The translations under genes and the position numbers were made by a program. Shown in pieces: positions 17,466 through 26,508 of a stretch of DNA of 45,696 nucleotides. Position 1 is the first letter of the stretch, and each line of letters opens with the position of its first letter. The notes under the pieces are model-generated. The model worked only from the letters and a program-made list of their open reading frames with translations, made no database searches and was not told where the DNA came from. The DNA comes from Alistipes sp. CAG:831. Lineage in GTDB: Bacteria > Bacteroidota > Bacteroidia > Bacteroidales > UBA932. Location: assembly GCA_000432775.1 (NCBI GenBank), contig HF990377.1, positions 1-45,696 on the forward strand, read 5' to 3'.

Positions 17466-18446
17466 TTATTTCGTTCGGGTGACGGTGTGGAGCACCTTGC
17501 CGTCCTTGTCGAGCATGTGCAGGCAGAGGGAGTCGGCGGAGACGGTCACGAGGGACCAGCCGGACTCGGGGCTGCAGAAGACGGTGCCCTCTATGGGCTC
17601 CACGTCGCGGCTCAGGGAACCGGAGGTGTTGACCACGTAGTCGATGTCACTGCCTTCCTTGCGTATGTGCTGGAAGGTGTGCAGGTGACCGCAGACATAC
17701 ATGTCCACATTGTCATGCCTGAGCAGCACGGTATTCACGCGCTCCTGCATGTCGGTGCGCTCGCTCTCGTCCTTGTCCGTGTAGGCATAGATCGGATGGT
17801 GGCCCACCACGATCACCCAGTCCTCATCCGCCTCCGACAGGGTTCTGTCCAGCCATGCCAGCTGCTCGCGGTAGTCGGACTTGGAAGCATCGGCATACTT
17901 GTCGGTCTCCTCGCGGTACTTGTCTATGAGCGGAGTGGTGTCGATCATCACGATACGTATCTCCACGCCGTCCTCCTCCTTGACGAAGGTGTAGTAGCGC
18001 GAGGGCATGTTCCAGCGGGCGCTCACCTGGCTGTAATCGATGCAGGCCTGGGTATTGCTGCGGTACTCGTGGTTGCCGCAGATGGCATACCAGGGGGTCA
18101 TCAGGTCGGGATGGGAGTAGATGAGCTCGTAGTTGGTCATCCACAGAGGGTCGCTGACACTCTGCACGCCCTCGAAGTGATGCACGTCTCCGGCAGCTAC
18201 CACAAACTCGATGTCAATGGTCTCGGCCATCCTGCCCATAGTCTCAGCAATCGGTTTCTGGTCATAGTAGCCGTTGCGGCCCAGGTCGTTGGCAATGTAG
18301 AAATTGAGCGGCTGCTCGAGAGCCTTCCACTCCTGGGAGCGGTCCTCCGGCACACTGGAGGACACACCCGCGGAAGTGTTGCAGGACACCGCTGACATGG
18401 AGAGTACTGCAGCGGCGGTAAGGGTAAGGAAGTTGATTCTTTTCAT
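17466..18446 (-). CDS. Calcineurin-like phosphoesterase lipoprotein (acid phosphatase type)
   Basis: 326 residues. The lipoprotein signal peptide ends with a Cys at about residue 22 (SMSAVSC), so it should be membrane-anchored. The metal-binding motifs are in order: NDLGRNG, AAGDVHH, CGNHEYR, VGHHPIY and CGHLHTFQH, the two-metal centre of metallophosphoesterases. The layout resembles tartrate-resistant (ACP5-like) acid phosphatases. However, the Tyr that gives purple phosphatases their colour (GDNFY) is replaced in GDVHH, so the metal centre may differ. It follows the beta-helix gene by 35 nt and is probably the last gene of the TonB operon. Confidence 0.88.
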   Translation of the reverse strand: MKRINFLTLTAAAVLSMSAVSCNTSAGVSSSVPEDRSQEWKALEQPLNFYIANDLGRNGYYDQKPIAETMGRMAETIDIEFVVAAGDVHHFEGVQSVSDPLWMTNYELIYSHPDLMTPWYAICGNHEYRSNTQACIDYSQVSARWNMPSRYYTFVKEEDGVEIRIVMIDTTPLIDKYREETDKYADASKSDYREQLAWLDRTLSEADEDWVIVVGHHPIYAYTDKDESERTDMQERVNTVLLRHDNVDMYVCGHLHTFQHIRKEGSDIDYVVNTSGSLSRDVEPIEGTVFCSPESGWSLVTVSADSLCLHMLDKDGKVLHTVTRTK

Positions 18447-18481
18447 AAAGCTGTCTTGCTATAAAGTTTAACCTGTGTCTA

Positions 18482-19882
18482 TTATTCACCGTATGCACCG
18501 AACCAGTTGCCGATGGCGGGAGAGGTGTAGGTCTGCCCGTTGACCTGGAGTCCGGATGTTCCGAAATAGGGCTGGCGGCCACCGGCGGTATAGGTCTTCG
18601 AAGCATCGAGGGCAGGAGAACCGGCCTGGAGATGGAAGTCCCAGCTGTCGTTGAAGGTATAGCTTGCAGGGTCCATATTGAGGTCAAAATTGACAAACCT
18701 GGGGTCGAGGGACGCGGCTTCCTCAGCATTCCTGGCTATCACGCTGTGTGCGTCCACCTTGTCGTTGTCATACCATTCGTGGTCGAAGGCATAGCCCTCG
18801 TAGGGGAATCTCACGCCGGAGTAGAGCAGTGTCTCACCGTCATCCTCGTATTCACCGCTGAATACTATAGAGCTCTCTACAGTTCCGGAAGCATAGTAGT
18901 TGTAGTCAATAAGAGAATGTTCTCCGTCATAGCAGTCCTCGGAACCGGGCTCGTCCCATGCGGGAGTGGTCGCGCGGAACTTGCAGTTCACCAGCAGGTT
19001 GTTGAACACCCCTGCATCGGCATTCTCCTCAGCATAGATTCCGCCGCCCTTTTCTCCGTCGCGTCTCCAGCCGGAACCGATAATGGTGTTGTTGTAGGCC
19101 TGAATCTTAGCCTGGTGACGCACCTCGCTCTGGTCGGAGCTGGAGAGTTTCAGACCGTTGGTATTGGCGCTGAACATGATGTTGCGGGCCACGTCCACCG
19201 TGCAGCCGGACTTCACATTGACAGCCTCGGCCCCGTCGTATCCGATGGCGCTGAAGATATTGCCGGCGATAATGGCATTGCCGCCCATCATGTAGATGGC
19301 GTCGGACCAGCCGTTGCGCAGGATGGAGTTGGTGATGACGTAGCGGCCGTTCACGTTGTTGGTGGTAATGTGGGGATAGGCGTCGTCACCGGCGGTGTAA
19401 TAGCCGTTCTCGGCTGCGGGCGAGCCCTCGATTACCTGGCCGCCGCAGTACTCTATGATGGTGTGGTCGATAAGCATCTCCTCACAGGTGGCACCGGCAA
19501 CGATACCGCCCCAGAGACCTGCGAATGTATTGTCGGCCGTTCTGAGATCCTCAGCCACTGTAAGACGTACAGGATTCTCCTCTGTTCCGAGACAGTACAG
19601 GTTGCCGTCTACGGAAAACTCGATGGCAGTATGGTTCACACCTACTCCGGCATCACTGAAAATGACGGTCACACCCTCCTCGATGGTGAGGCTCTCACCT
19701 TCGGGAACTACAATATGACCGTCAACATAGACCGTTGAACCGGCTTCCCATACTCCGGACACTTCTCCGGCGGCCTCTACAGGCTCCGTCTCAGTCTCTT
19801 CTTGTTGACCAGGATTTTTCTCGCAGGATGCGAGAGAAAATACCATTGCCGCAGCAATGACAAAAATTGCTTTTGTTTTCAT
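18482..19882 (-). CDS. Right-handed beta-helix lipoprotein
   Basis: 466 residues. The signal peptide ends at Cys20 (FSLASCEKNPG), followed by an acidic Glu/Thr-rich linker, as in Bacteroidetes surface lipoproteins. The rest consists of short recurring coils with NG, NN and DG turns (NTIIGSGWRRDG, NNLLVNCKFRA, VTNSILRNGWSDAIYMMGG), typical of parallel beta-helix or polysaccharide-lyase-like folds. No catalytic site is recognised. It lies between a TonB receptor (33 nt upstream) and a phosphoesterase (35 nt downstream). Surface binding or processing of a polyanionic substrate is inference. Confidence 0.78.
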   Translation of the reverse strand: MKTKAIFVIAAAMVFSLASCEKNPGQQEETETEPVEAAGEVSGVWEAGSTVYVDGHIVVPEGESLTIEEGVTVIFSDAGVGVNHTAIEFSVDGNLYCLGTEENPVRLTVAEDLRTADNTFAGLWGGIVAGATCEEMLIDHTIIEYCGGQVIEGSPAAENGYYTAGDDAYPHITTNNVNGRYVITNSILRNGWSDAIYMMGGNAIIAGNIFSAIGYDGAEAVNVKSGCTVDVARNIMFSANTNGLKLSSSDQSEVRHQAKIQAYNNTIIGSGWRRDGEKGGGIYAEENADAGVFNNLLVNCKFRATTPAWDEPGSEDCYDGEHSLIDYNYYASGTVESSIVFSGEYEDDGETLLYSGVRFPYEGYAFDHEWYDNDKVDAHSVIARNAEEAASLDPRFVNFDLNMDPASYTFNDSWDFHLQAGSPALDASKTYTAGGRQPYFGTSGLQVNGQTYTSPAIGNWFGAYGE

Positions 19883-19915
19883 GTGTGTAAATACTGATTA
19901 TTGGTTATTCTTATT

Positions 19916-22600
19916 CTATTTTTCCTTGAAATTGTACCTCAGGCCTATCATCAGGGACTGCCCGTGCCACTCCCTGCGTTCGATGACACCGCCGTGATAA
20001 CGCTCGTAGTCCTTGAGATTCTCCGTTCGGGGATTGTCGATGATGTAGCGGAGCACCGGAGTATCCAGCAGGTTGTTGGCCTTCGCGTAGACGGTTATTC
20101 CACATTTGAAACTCTTCTCTACCGATGCATCGAGCTGGACATAGCCGGCTTCCCAGATGTCATTGTCCACCCAGTTGGATATCTCGCTCAGCCTGCGGCC
20201 GGTGTAGCTGCCGGAGACCTGGGCCTCCACCCCTGCCTTGGCGAACTTGAAGAGGAGCGACAGATTGGCCACGTGGGCAGCCTGACCGTACAGGGGACGG
20301 GTCTGCTCAACCGTCACTACCTCCGTCCCGTCCATCTTTCTCTTGGTGGTGGTTATAGAGGAGTGGGTATAGGTGTAGTTGGCCTTGATTCCGAACCAGT
20401 TGAAATATTTCATGAGGTCCACCTCCACTCCCGCGTTCGTGGCGTTGCCGAAGTTCATAGGGGTCAGATAGGTGGCCTGACCCTCGGAGATAAGGCCGTA
20501 CTCTATCGGGTTGTAGAGTTTCTTCCAGAAGAGGCCGACCATCACCTGCTCGGAGGACTTGGGGAAGAACTCGTAGCGCAGGTCCACATTGTCGGCCGTC
20601 GTGTGCTTCAGGTCGGGATTACCCTGCTCGTCGTAATCCTCGTTCAGGATGGTGTAGGGCACTATCTCGAAGAATCCGGGACGGTTGATCGAGCGGCCGT
20701 AGGAAAGGCGCAGGAATGCGTTCCGGTGCACGTTGTACTTGAGGTGTACGCTCGGCAGCAGGTCGGTGTAGACCTGGTGGCCCTCGCCGTCAGTCTGTCT
20801 CGGGAAGACCAGCGTATAGCCCTGGTCGGTATGCTCCACGCGGAGACCGGCAATGACCTCGAGACGGTCCCAGTCGTAGGTACCCATAAGGTAGGCGGCT
20901 CCTATCCTCTCAAAGGCGTCGTAGTTGAGAGGGTCGCCCACATTGCCGTAGCGGCGGGGCTTGAGCAGAAGCTCGTCGAAGTTGGTCCAGTCCTCCCCGT
21001 ATATCTGGAGGTCATATATGCCCGTAGGGGAGTCAAATGTATACTCGTTGAAGAGGCTGCTGCGGACCTTGTCCCGGTACATGCCCCCGGCCTGGAGATT
21101 CAGGGACGAGCTGTTGGCAAAATCGAAGCGGTACGAGAGGTTGATGTATCCGGCGATGTCCCGGTCGCTGTTGTGCTCCCAGCGGCGGTCGGCCGAATCC
21201 GTGTTGTAGAGATGGTCTCCGTTGATATAGATCCTGGCGTTGTCAGGGGTGGTGCTGTAGGCTTTCGAGAATACTCCCGTCCAGTCGAGTTTCAGCCGGT
21301 CCGCATTCAGGAACGAGTGCTCCCCCTTGAGGGTAGTGTTGACGATGTACTGGTGGTTCCACTTCATCCGGACCGTGCGTTCCTGGTCATTGGATCCGTC
21401 GCGGACCTCCGTCTCCTGCAGGTCCATATACCCTGCGTAGAGCATCAGTTTATGCCGGTTGGAGATACGGTAGTCAAGCTTGGCATGGCCTCCAAAGCGG
21501 TTCTGTTCCTCGGAGTAATACCTGTTCTCCGTACCCTTTCCGGAAGAGCCCGGGATGTAGTAAAGGGAAGCATCCTTGCCCCGGAAGAGGTTCTGGTAAC
21601 TTACTGCGGCCATCACGCCAAGCTTGCCTCCGAAGAAACGGTCACCGTATGAAAAACCGCCTACAATGTCCGGACGGGGACGGCTGGCGGTCATGTGAAG
21701 ATTTTCCATAGTGAAATCGTCCGCTGAGACCGAGTAGTTCTCATCGTGCAGTTCCGGACGGCCCATCCTCTCATTGGGGGAAAGCTTCTGTATCGCCCTG
21801 CGGTTGAATGTCTGGAAATCCCTGTCCAGGAAAAGGGCACTGTAGCCTGTGGAGAGGTTGGCGGTAATCTCCATACGCTCAGGCGCATCCTTCATCACCA
21901 GATTGACAGCTCCTCCGATGCCGTCCCCCTCCATATCGGCGGTAAGGGACTTTGTAACCTCAATCCGGTCCAGAATCTCGGAGGGGAAAATATCCAGAGG
22001 CACGAAACGGTTCTTGTTGTCCGGGCTGGGAATCTTGACGCCGTTGACCAGAGTATAGTTGTAACGCTTGTCCATACCGCGGAGAATGGCATACTGGCCC
22101 TCGCCGCTGCTGTTGCGCTCCACGGTCACTCCCGACATCCTCCTTATCACGTTGGCCACCGTAATGTCGGGAGAGAGTTCCATGGCTTTTGCGCTCATAA
22201 CATTAACAACATTAACTGAATTCTTCTCAATGTTTCTTGCCGCGACTTCCGATCTGCCGCGTCCCGTAGCCGTCACCACCGCAGCCTCCAGCATTACGAC
22301 ATCCGGCTCCATCGAAATCCGCAGTTCCTCCACCGGAACGGTGAAGTTCACCTCTATATCCTTATAACCTATAAGGTTGCAGACCAAAATCCCCGACGGG
22401 ACCTTGGCATCTATCTGAAAACTGCCGTCCAGGCCTGTCACAGCCCAGCGGTCCGTTGTACCTTTAAGCAATACCGTAGCACCTATAATTTCCTCACCCG
22501 TAGAAGCATCTACGACCTTGCCCTTGATTATCGGCTCGGCCATAAGCACGGAACACTGCAACAGAAGTGCTGATGTCAATAGAAATACTTTCGCGTTCAT
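19916..22600 (-). CDS. TonB-dependent outer-membrane receptor
   Basis: 894 residues from the ATG at 22600. A signal peptide (about 1-22, ending LMAEP) precedes a carboxypeptidase-regulatory-like domain (about 25-105: IIKGKVVDASTGEEIIGATV). The plug domain follows (about 115-235, with VIRRMSGVTVERNSSGEGQ and NRFVPLDIFPSEILDRIEV), then a 22-strand-type barrel ending in an aromatic Phe-rich terminus. The upstream TTG at 22621 is rejected because it lies within the promoter -7 box (22619-22626). No SusD partner is nearby. The substrate is unknown; the phosphoesterase in the operon suggests a phosphorylated compound. Confidence 0.93.
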   Translation of the reverse strand: MNAKVFLLTSALLLQCSVLMAEPIIKGKVVDASTGEEIIGATVLLKGTTDRWAVTGLDGSFQIDAKVPSGILVCNLIGYKDIEVNFTVPVEELRISMEPDVVMLEAAVVTATGRGRSEVAARNIEKNSVNVVNVMSAKAMELSPDITVANVIRRMSGVTVERNSSGEGQYAILRGMDKRYNYTLVNGVKIPSPDNKNRFVPLDIFPSEILDRIEVTKSLTADMEGDGIGGAVNLVMKDAPERMEITANLSTGYSALFLDRDFQTFNRRAIQKLSPNERMGRPELHDENYSVSADDFTMENLHMTASRPRPDIVGGFSYGDRFFGGKLGVMAAVSYQNLFRGKDASLYYIPGSSGKGTENRYYSEEQNRFGGHAKLDYRISNRHKLMLYAGYMDLQETEVRDGSNDQERTVRMKWNHQYIVNTTLKGEHSFLNADRLKLDWTGVFSKAYSTTPDNARIYINGDHLYNTDSADRRWEHNSDRDIAGYINLSYRFDFANSSSLNLQAGGMYRDKVRSSLFNEYTFDSPTGIYDLQIYGEDWTNFDELLLKPRRYGNVGDPLNYDAFERIGAAYLMGTYDWDRLEVIAGLRVEHTDQGYTLVFPRQTDGEGHQVYTDLLPSVHLKYNVHRNAFLRLSYGRSINRPGFFEIVPYTILNEDYDEQGNPDLKHTTADNVDLRYEFFPKSSEQVMVGLFWKKLYNPIEYGLISEGQATYLTPMNFGNATNAGVEVDLMKYFNWFGIKANYTYTHSSITTTKRKMDGTEVVTVEQTRPLYGQAAHVANLSLLFKFAKAGVEAQVSGSYTGRRLSEISNWVDNDIWEAGYVQLDASVEKSFKCGITVYAKANNLLDTPVLRYIIDNPRTENLKDYERYHGGVIERREWHGQSLMIGLRYNFKEK

Positions 22601-22618
22601 ACCTTTTGTTTTCGGCCG

Positions 22619-22626
22619 CAAAAGTA
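22619..22626 (-). promoter_or_regulatory. TonB operon -7 promoter box
   Basis: TACTTTTG on the minus strand, 18 nt before the ATG at 22600. No TTTG at the usual spacing, so an activator may be needed. The 105-bp repeats begin about 150 nt upstream of it. Confidence 0.55.
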
Positions 22627-22780
22627 TTCCGGCACTATTTCATAAATATTACAACAAGTATGATTAAGTATTAATTTCCTGTTAAGATTCGGCTACTGCA
22701 GCAGCAACTTCAAATTCTATACAGAATCATTACATGTGCCCGGAAGTCCAGAAATGACTACATCATACTACTTCCGAAGG

Positions 22781-23065
22781 TGAACCGTTTTCCTGCATTC
22801 TAGGTACACCTTTGCAGCATCGGACGTTCCTGACCATTGCCACAGCTCCCGTATCGGCGTTCCCGGTACTGCCCAGTTGCAAAGGTGAACCGTTTTCCCG
22901 CATTCTGGGTACACCTTTGCCGTGCCGTGCGGCCCGGAGCATTGCCACAGCATCTGCAGCGGCGTTCCCGGTACTGCCCTACCGCAAAGCTGAACCGTTT
23001 TCCCGCATTCTGGGTACACCTTTGCAGTGCCAGGCGGTCCGCCCATTGCCACAGCGTCTGGAGTG
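22781..23065. repeat. Three 105-bp tandem repeats with internal hairpins
   Basis: Units start at 22781, 22886 and 22991, the last being partial. The first 35 nt of each unit is nearly invariant. Two further conserved blocks follow (ATTGCCACAGC, and CGGCGTTCCCGGTACTGCCC in units 1 and 2), with variable sequence between. GCAAAGGTG before each unit start and CACCTTTGC inside it form a 9-bp inverted repeat around the conserved block. The array fills the 538-bp spacer between the tricorn gene's 3' end and the TonB promoter. Confidence 0.9.
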
Positions 23066-23097
23066 ACGGTGGGCAGGTTTCACCCCTTCCGAAGAAG

Positions 23098-23135
23098 TAA
23101 AAAATCCCGGTCACCTTCTGCATGTGACCGGGATT
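23098..23135 (-). terminator. Intrinsic terminator of the tricorn-like gene
   Basis: Perfect 12-bp stem, 23103-23114 with 23124-23135, loop of 9 nt. Read on the minus strand it is followed directly by a run of six U (plus-strand A at 23099-23104, partly in the stem). It lies 25 nt beyond the stop codon. Confidence 0.9.
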
Positions 23136-23159
23136 CGAGATATATCTCCCTGGAAAGGG

Positions 23160-26100
23160 TTATTCCATCAGGGATTCTGTGGCTGCCTTGAGCTGTGCGT
23201 CATAGCCGCGAAGCACATCAGCCGGATCATTGTAGATAAGGATATCGGGCTGGAGCTCTACATTCTCCATATACTCCTGGTTCTCGATGTCCCAGCAGCC
23301 GACCTGAGGGATACCGAAGACGATGGTCGGGTCGATCTGGTTCTCCCACCATACGGCTGTCATGGTACCGGGTACCGGAGCACCGACGAGCTTGCCTACT
23401 CCGAGGTGCTTGTAGACCCAAGGAGTGCCGTGAGCGTTACTGTAGTTGTCCTCGCACACGAGCATGCAGGAAGGTTTGAGCCACTTGTTGAACGGGTCGC
23501 TTCCGATATACTGTCCGCGGGGTCTGAACTGCTGGTACTCCTTGCCGGAGAGCAGGGTCACCACATCATCGTGCAGCCATCCGCCGCCATTGTGACGGGT
23601 ATCCACCACTACGGCGTCTTTCTGACGCAGACGGCCCAGCAGCTCGCTGTACAGAGTACGGAAGCTGGGGCTGTCCATGCCCTCGATGTGCACATAGCCG
23701 ATCTTTCCGCCCGAGATAGAATCCACGATAGCCCTGTTGCGTTCTACCCAGCGCTGGTAGAGTATTCCGCTCTCCGAGCGCAGTGCCTTGATTGTCACGT
23801 CATAGCGTTCCCCGTTCTGAGGGTCGTAGATGGACAGGCGCACGTTCTTGCCGCCCTTGCCCTCCAGCAGAGGGAAATAATCCTGACCGGCCAGGACAGC
23901 CTCGCCGTCAATCTTCTCGATGATGCAGCCGGGCTTTACGTCGGACTCCACGAGGGTCAGAGGGCTGCGCTTGATGATTTCCTTGATTTTCAGACCGTCT
24001 CCGGTGTAGGTGTCATCGTAGAATACTCCGAGGTAAGCCGTGGGATAAGCCGCTCCGGAAGCATAGTAGCGGGCTCCGGTGTGCGATCCGTTGAGCTCTC
24101 CGAGCATCTCGCCCAGCATCTCAGCGAAGTCGAAGTTGTTGGTGATGTAGGGCAGGAACTTCTCGTATGTGGCCTTGTAGCCCTCCCAGTCGATTCCGTG
24201 AATATTCGGGTCATAGAATTTCTCCTTGACCTGTCTCCAGGCATGGTCGAACATATAGGCACGCTCGGCATATGGCTTGTACTCGAAGATTCCCTCCATC
24301 TCGATAGGAGTAATCTGACCTGATGCCACATCTATCTTCTTGATCATACCGGTGTTCATGAAGATGCTGGAACCGTCGTCCGAGAGAATCAGCGAGCCGT
24401 AGCCCACGCCCTTGGACAGAATCTTGGTCTCGTCCTCCTTCAGGTCATGTACCCAGAGGTCCATACCGCCCTCGAACGAGGTGATGTAGTAAAGCTTGCT
24501 GCCGTCCTTGCTCAGAACTGCGTCCCCGAGGTTAGAAGAGTTGACTGTCAGACGCATCACGCGGTACTCGGCATTCTCGAGATCCAGCTTGAGGGGCTCG
24601 ACGGCATCCTCGTCCTTTTCGGACTCAGCGTCTTTCTTGCTCTTCTTGGAAGCCTTCTTGTCCTTCGCAGACTTCTCAGCCTCAGCCTTTTCCTCCTCAA
24701 GAGCCGCCTTCTCCTCCTCATAGAGAGCCAGCTCCTCCTCGCTCATACGGAATTTCTCGTATGCCTCGAGGTCGAAGAACATGATGTACACGTCCATCTC
24801 CGCGCCCCAGCTGCCGTGGCTGCGGTAACCGGCACGGTCGCTGAACCATATCATAGCCTTGCCGTCAAGCACCCACTTGGCATTGCCGTCAGTGTAGCCG
24901 CTCTTGGTAAGGTCGTACATCTCACCATTTCCGGAGGCATTGATCAGAGCCACGTCCTTATTGTTCCATCCGCCGATGAAGATGCAGTTGGACAGAATCC
25001 ACTTGCCGTCGGGAGACCACTGATACCACTGGTCTCCGTCGGAGTAGGAATACTCGTACTTGCCGTCCATCACTGTACGCACCTCCTTGGTGGCGAGATT
25101 GATCACACGGATAGCAGTACGGTTCTCCAGGAAGGCTATCTCCTTTCCGTCAGGACTGTACAGAGGCTGGAAGGACACCTGGTCGGAGTTGGTCACCCTC
25201 TCCTCCTTAATATCGGTAGCATAGGGGAAAAGCTTTTCATCCTCGTTGACAATCGAAGCCATGTAGACCTGCCAGAGACCGTCGCGCTCGGAAGAGTAGA
25301 TCAGCGAGCGTCCGTCGGGAGCGAAGTCGAGGTTGCGCTCCTGCTCGGCGGTATTGGTAATCCGCTTGGTAGTCTTATAGTCGGTCATGGTCACATACAC
25401 ATCGCCCCTGTAGATGAAGGCGACCTGCTTGCCGTCCTTGCTGACAGCTATGTCCTGCGCATAACTTACAGGCTGCTTGATCAGGTCGCGGTCCTGCTTG
25501 TCGGCGATAATCTCCACAGCCACTTTCCGAGGCTCTGCACCCTCGGTCACGGTGTATATCTCTCCATCATAGCCAAAGCACAGGGTACCGTTCTGGGCGA
25601 CAGTGAGGAAACGCACGGGATTGCCCTTGAAATGGGTAATCTGCACGTCCTCGCCACCTTCCAGAGAGTGCTTCCACACGTTGAAGGTCCCGTCCTGCTC
25701 GCTGAGCCAGTAGAACGACTTTCCGTCAGCAGCATAGACCGGATTACGGTCCTCCCCGTCAAATGTGGTGATCTTTGCGAACTCCGCGCCGTTGACATTG
25801 TCACCCTCGAAGGAGCAGCTCCAGATGTCACGGGTGATGGAAGAAGTATGATGCTTGCGCCACTCATCCTCATATCCTTTCTTGTCGTTGTACAGCAGTG
25901 TGGTTCCATCGGGACTGAAGGTGATATTCTCCAGAGGCAGAGAGGAGAACATCACAGGGCGTCCGCCTTCCGTACTTACAGCGTATATCTGGGAGAAAGT
26001 AGAGGAAGGGAACTGCATGCTCTCGGCCGAAGGCTGGATGTAGGCAGAATAAAGGATTGTAGAGTCATTCCTGAAGACAATGGGGAACTCGTTTGCTGAA

Positions 26101-26441
26101 TGGGTGGTGATGCGCTTGGGTTCTCCTCCGTCCCTGGAGACAATGAAAACATCGGCGCTGCCCATCCTATAGGAGGCAAACGCAATCCGGCTGCCGTCCG
26201 GGCTCCATACCGGACGGGAATCAAAGGCGGAATTGGAGGTGATCTGACGGGCCTGGCCGCCGGTCACGGGTACTGTGAATATATCGCCCTTGTAGGCAAA
26301 TGCGATGGTGCTGCCGTCCGGAGAGATAGCGCTGTATCTCATCCAGAGGGGTCCCTCGGAAGGTTCCTGAGCCACAGCCGTCAGGGTTGATGCTGACAGC
26401 AGCATGGCCGCACCCAGAAAAGTTCTAAAAATCCGTTTCAT
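23160..26441 (-). CDS. Exported tricorn-like S41 protease
   Basis: 1093 residues. Signal peptide about 1-24 (LTAVAQ). Two TolB/WD40-like propeller regions make up about residues 30-700 (repeats such as ISPDGSTIAFAYKGDIF and WSPDGSRIAFASYRMG). A Lys/Glu-rich helical insert of about 50 residues near 570-620 (EEEKAALEEEKAEAEK) divides them. A PDZ domain lies near 790-870. The C-terminal S41 catalytic domain has VVVDTRHNGGGWLHD and the probable nucleophile Ser1001 in NYSNAHG. Tricorn enzymes degrade peptides from larger proteases; this periplasmic form probably processes peptides. It has its own terminator, and upstream genes on the same strand end 67 nt away. Confidence 0.92.
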   Translation of the reverse strand: MKRIFRTFLGAAMLLSASTLTAVAQEPSEGPLWMRYSAISPDGSTIAFAYKGDIFTVPVTGGQARQITSNSAFDSRPVWSPDGSRIAFASYRMGSADVFIVSRDGGEPKRITTHSANEFPIVFRNDSTILYSAYIQPSAESMQFPSSTFSQIYAVSTEGGRPVMFSSLPLENITFSPDGTTLLYNDKKGYEDEWRKHHTSSITRDIWSCSFEGDNVNGAEFAKITTFDGEDRNPVYAADGKSFYWLSEQDGTFNVWKHSLEGGEDVQITHFKGNPVRFLTVAQNGTLCFGYDGEIYTVTEGAEPRKVAVEIIADKQDRDLIKQPVSYAQDIAVSKDGKQVAFIYRGDVYVTMTDYKTTKRITNTAEQERNLDFAPDGRSLIYSSERDGLWQVYMASIVNEDEKLFPYATDIKEERVTNSDQVSFQPLYSPDGKEIAFLENRTAIRVINLATKEVRTVMDGKYEYSYSDGDQWYQWSPDGKWILSNCIFIGGWNNKDVALINASGNGEMYDLTKSGYTDGNAKWVLDGKAMIWFSDRAGYRSHGSWGAEMDVYIMFFDLEAYEKFRMSEEELALYEEEKAALEEEKAEAEKSAKDKKASKKSKKDAESEKDEDAVEPLKLDLENAEYRVMRLTVNSSNLGDAVLSKDGSKLYYITSFEGGMDLWVHDLKEDETKILSKGVGYGSLILSDDGSSIFMNTGMIKKIDVASGQITPIEMEGIFEYKPYAERAYMFDHAWRQVKEKFYDPNIHGIDWEGYKATYEKFLPYITNNFDFAEMLGEMLGELNGSHTGARYYASGAAYPTAYLGVFYDDTYTGDGLKIKEIIKRSPLTLVESDVKPGCIIEKIDGEAVLAGQDYFPLLEGKGGKNVRLSIYDPQNGERYDVTIKALRSESGILYQRWVERNRAIVDSISGGKIGYVHIEGMDSPSFRTLYSELLGRLRQKDAVVVDTRHNGGGWLHDDVVTLLSGKEYQQFRPRGQYIGSDPFNKWLKPSCMLVCEDNYSNAHGTPWVYKHLGVGKLVGAPVPGTMTAVWWENQIDPTIVFGIPQVGCWDIENQEYMENVELQPDILIYNDPADVLRGYDAQLKAATESLME

Positions 26442-26508
26442 TTATATAAAATTAAAAGTTTTTATCATTTACGCAGAAGATGTCCCTTTCCAACAGCCTC
26501 TTCGGGAG

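Noticed and set aside
19901..21652. 583-residue plus-strand ORF opposite the TonB receptor
   Set aside because: Antisense shadow of a GC-rich gene; no export signal or motif, and the minus strand encodes a clear receptor.
22781..23065. CRISPR array
   Set aside because: The units are only three, with a 105-bp period and conserved blocks within the supposed spacers; there are no cas genes.
22768..23123. Overlapping ORFs of 61-107 residues in several frames across the 105-bp repeats
   Set aside because: The period is a multiple of 3, so every frame tends to stay open. The peptides are Cys/Arg-rich repeats with no ribosome-binding site, and the same DNA is open in several frames on both strands.
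24447..26099. 550-residue plus-strand ORF opposite the tricorn-like gene
   Set aside because: Antisense shadow rich in Val/His/Leu with no recognisable domain.
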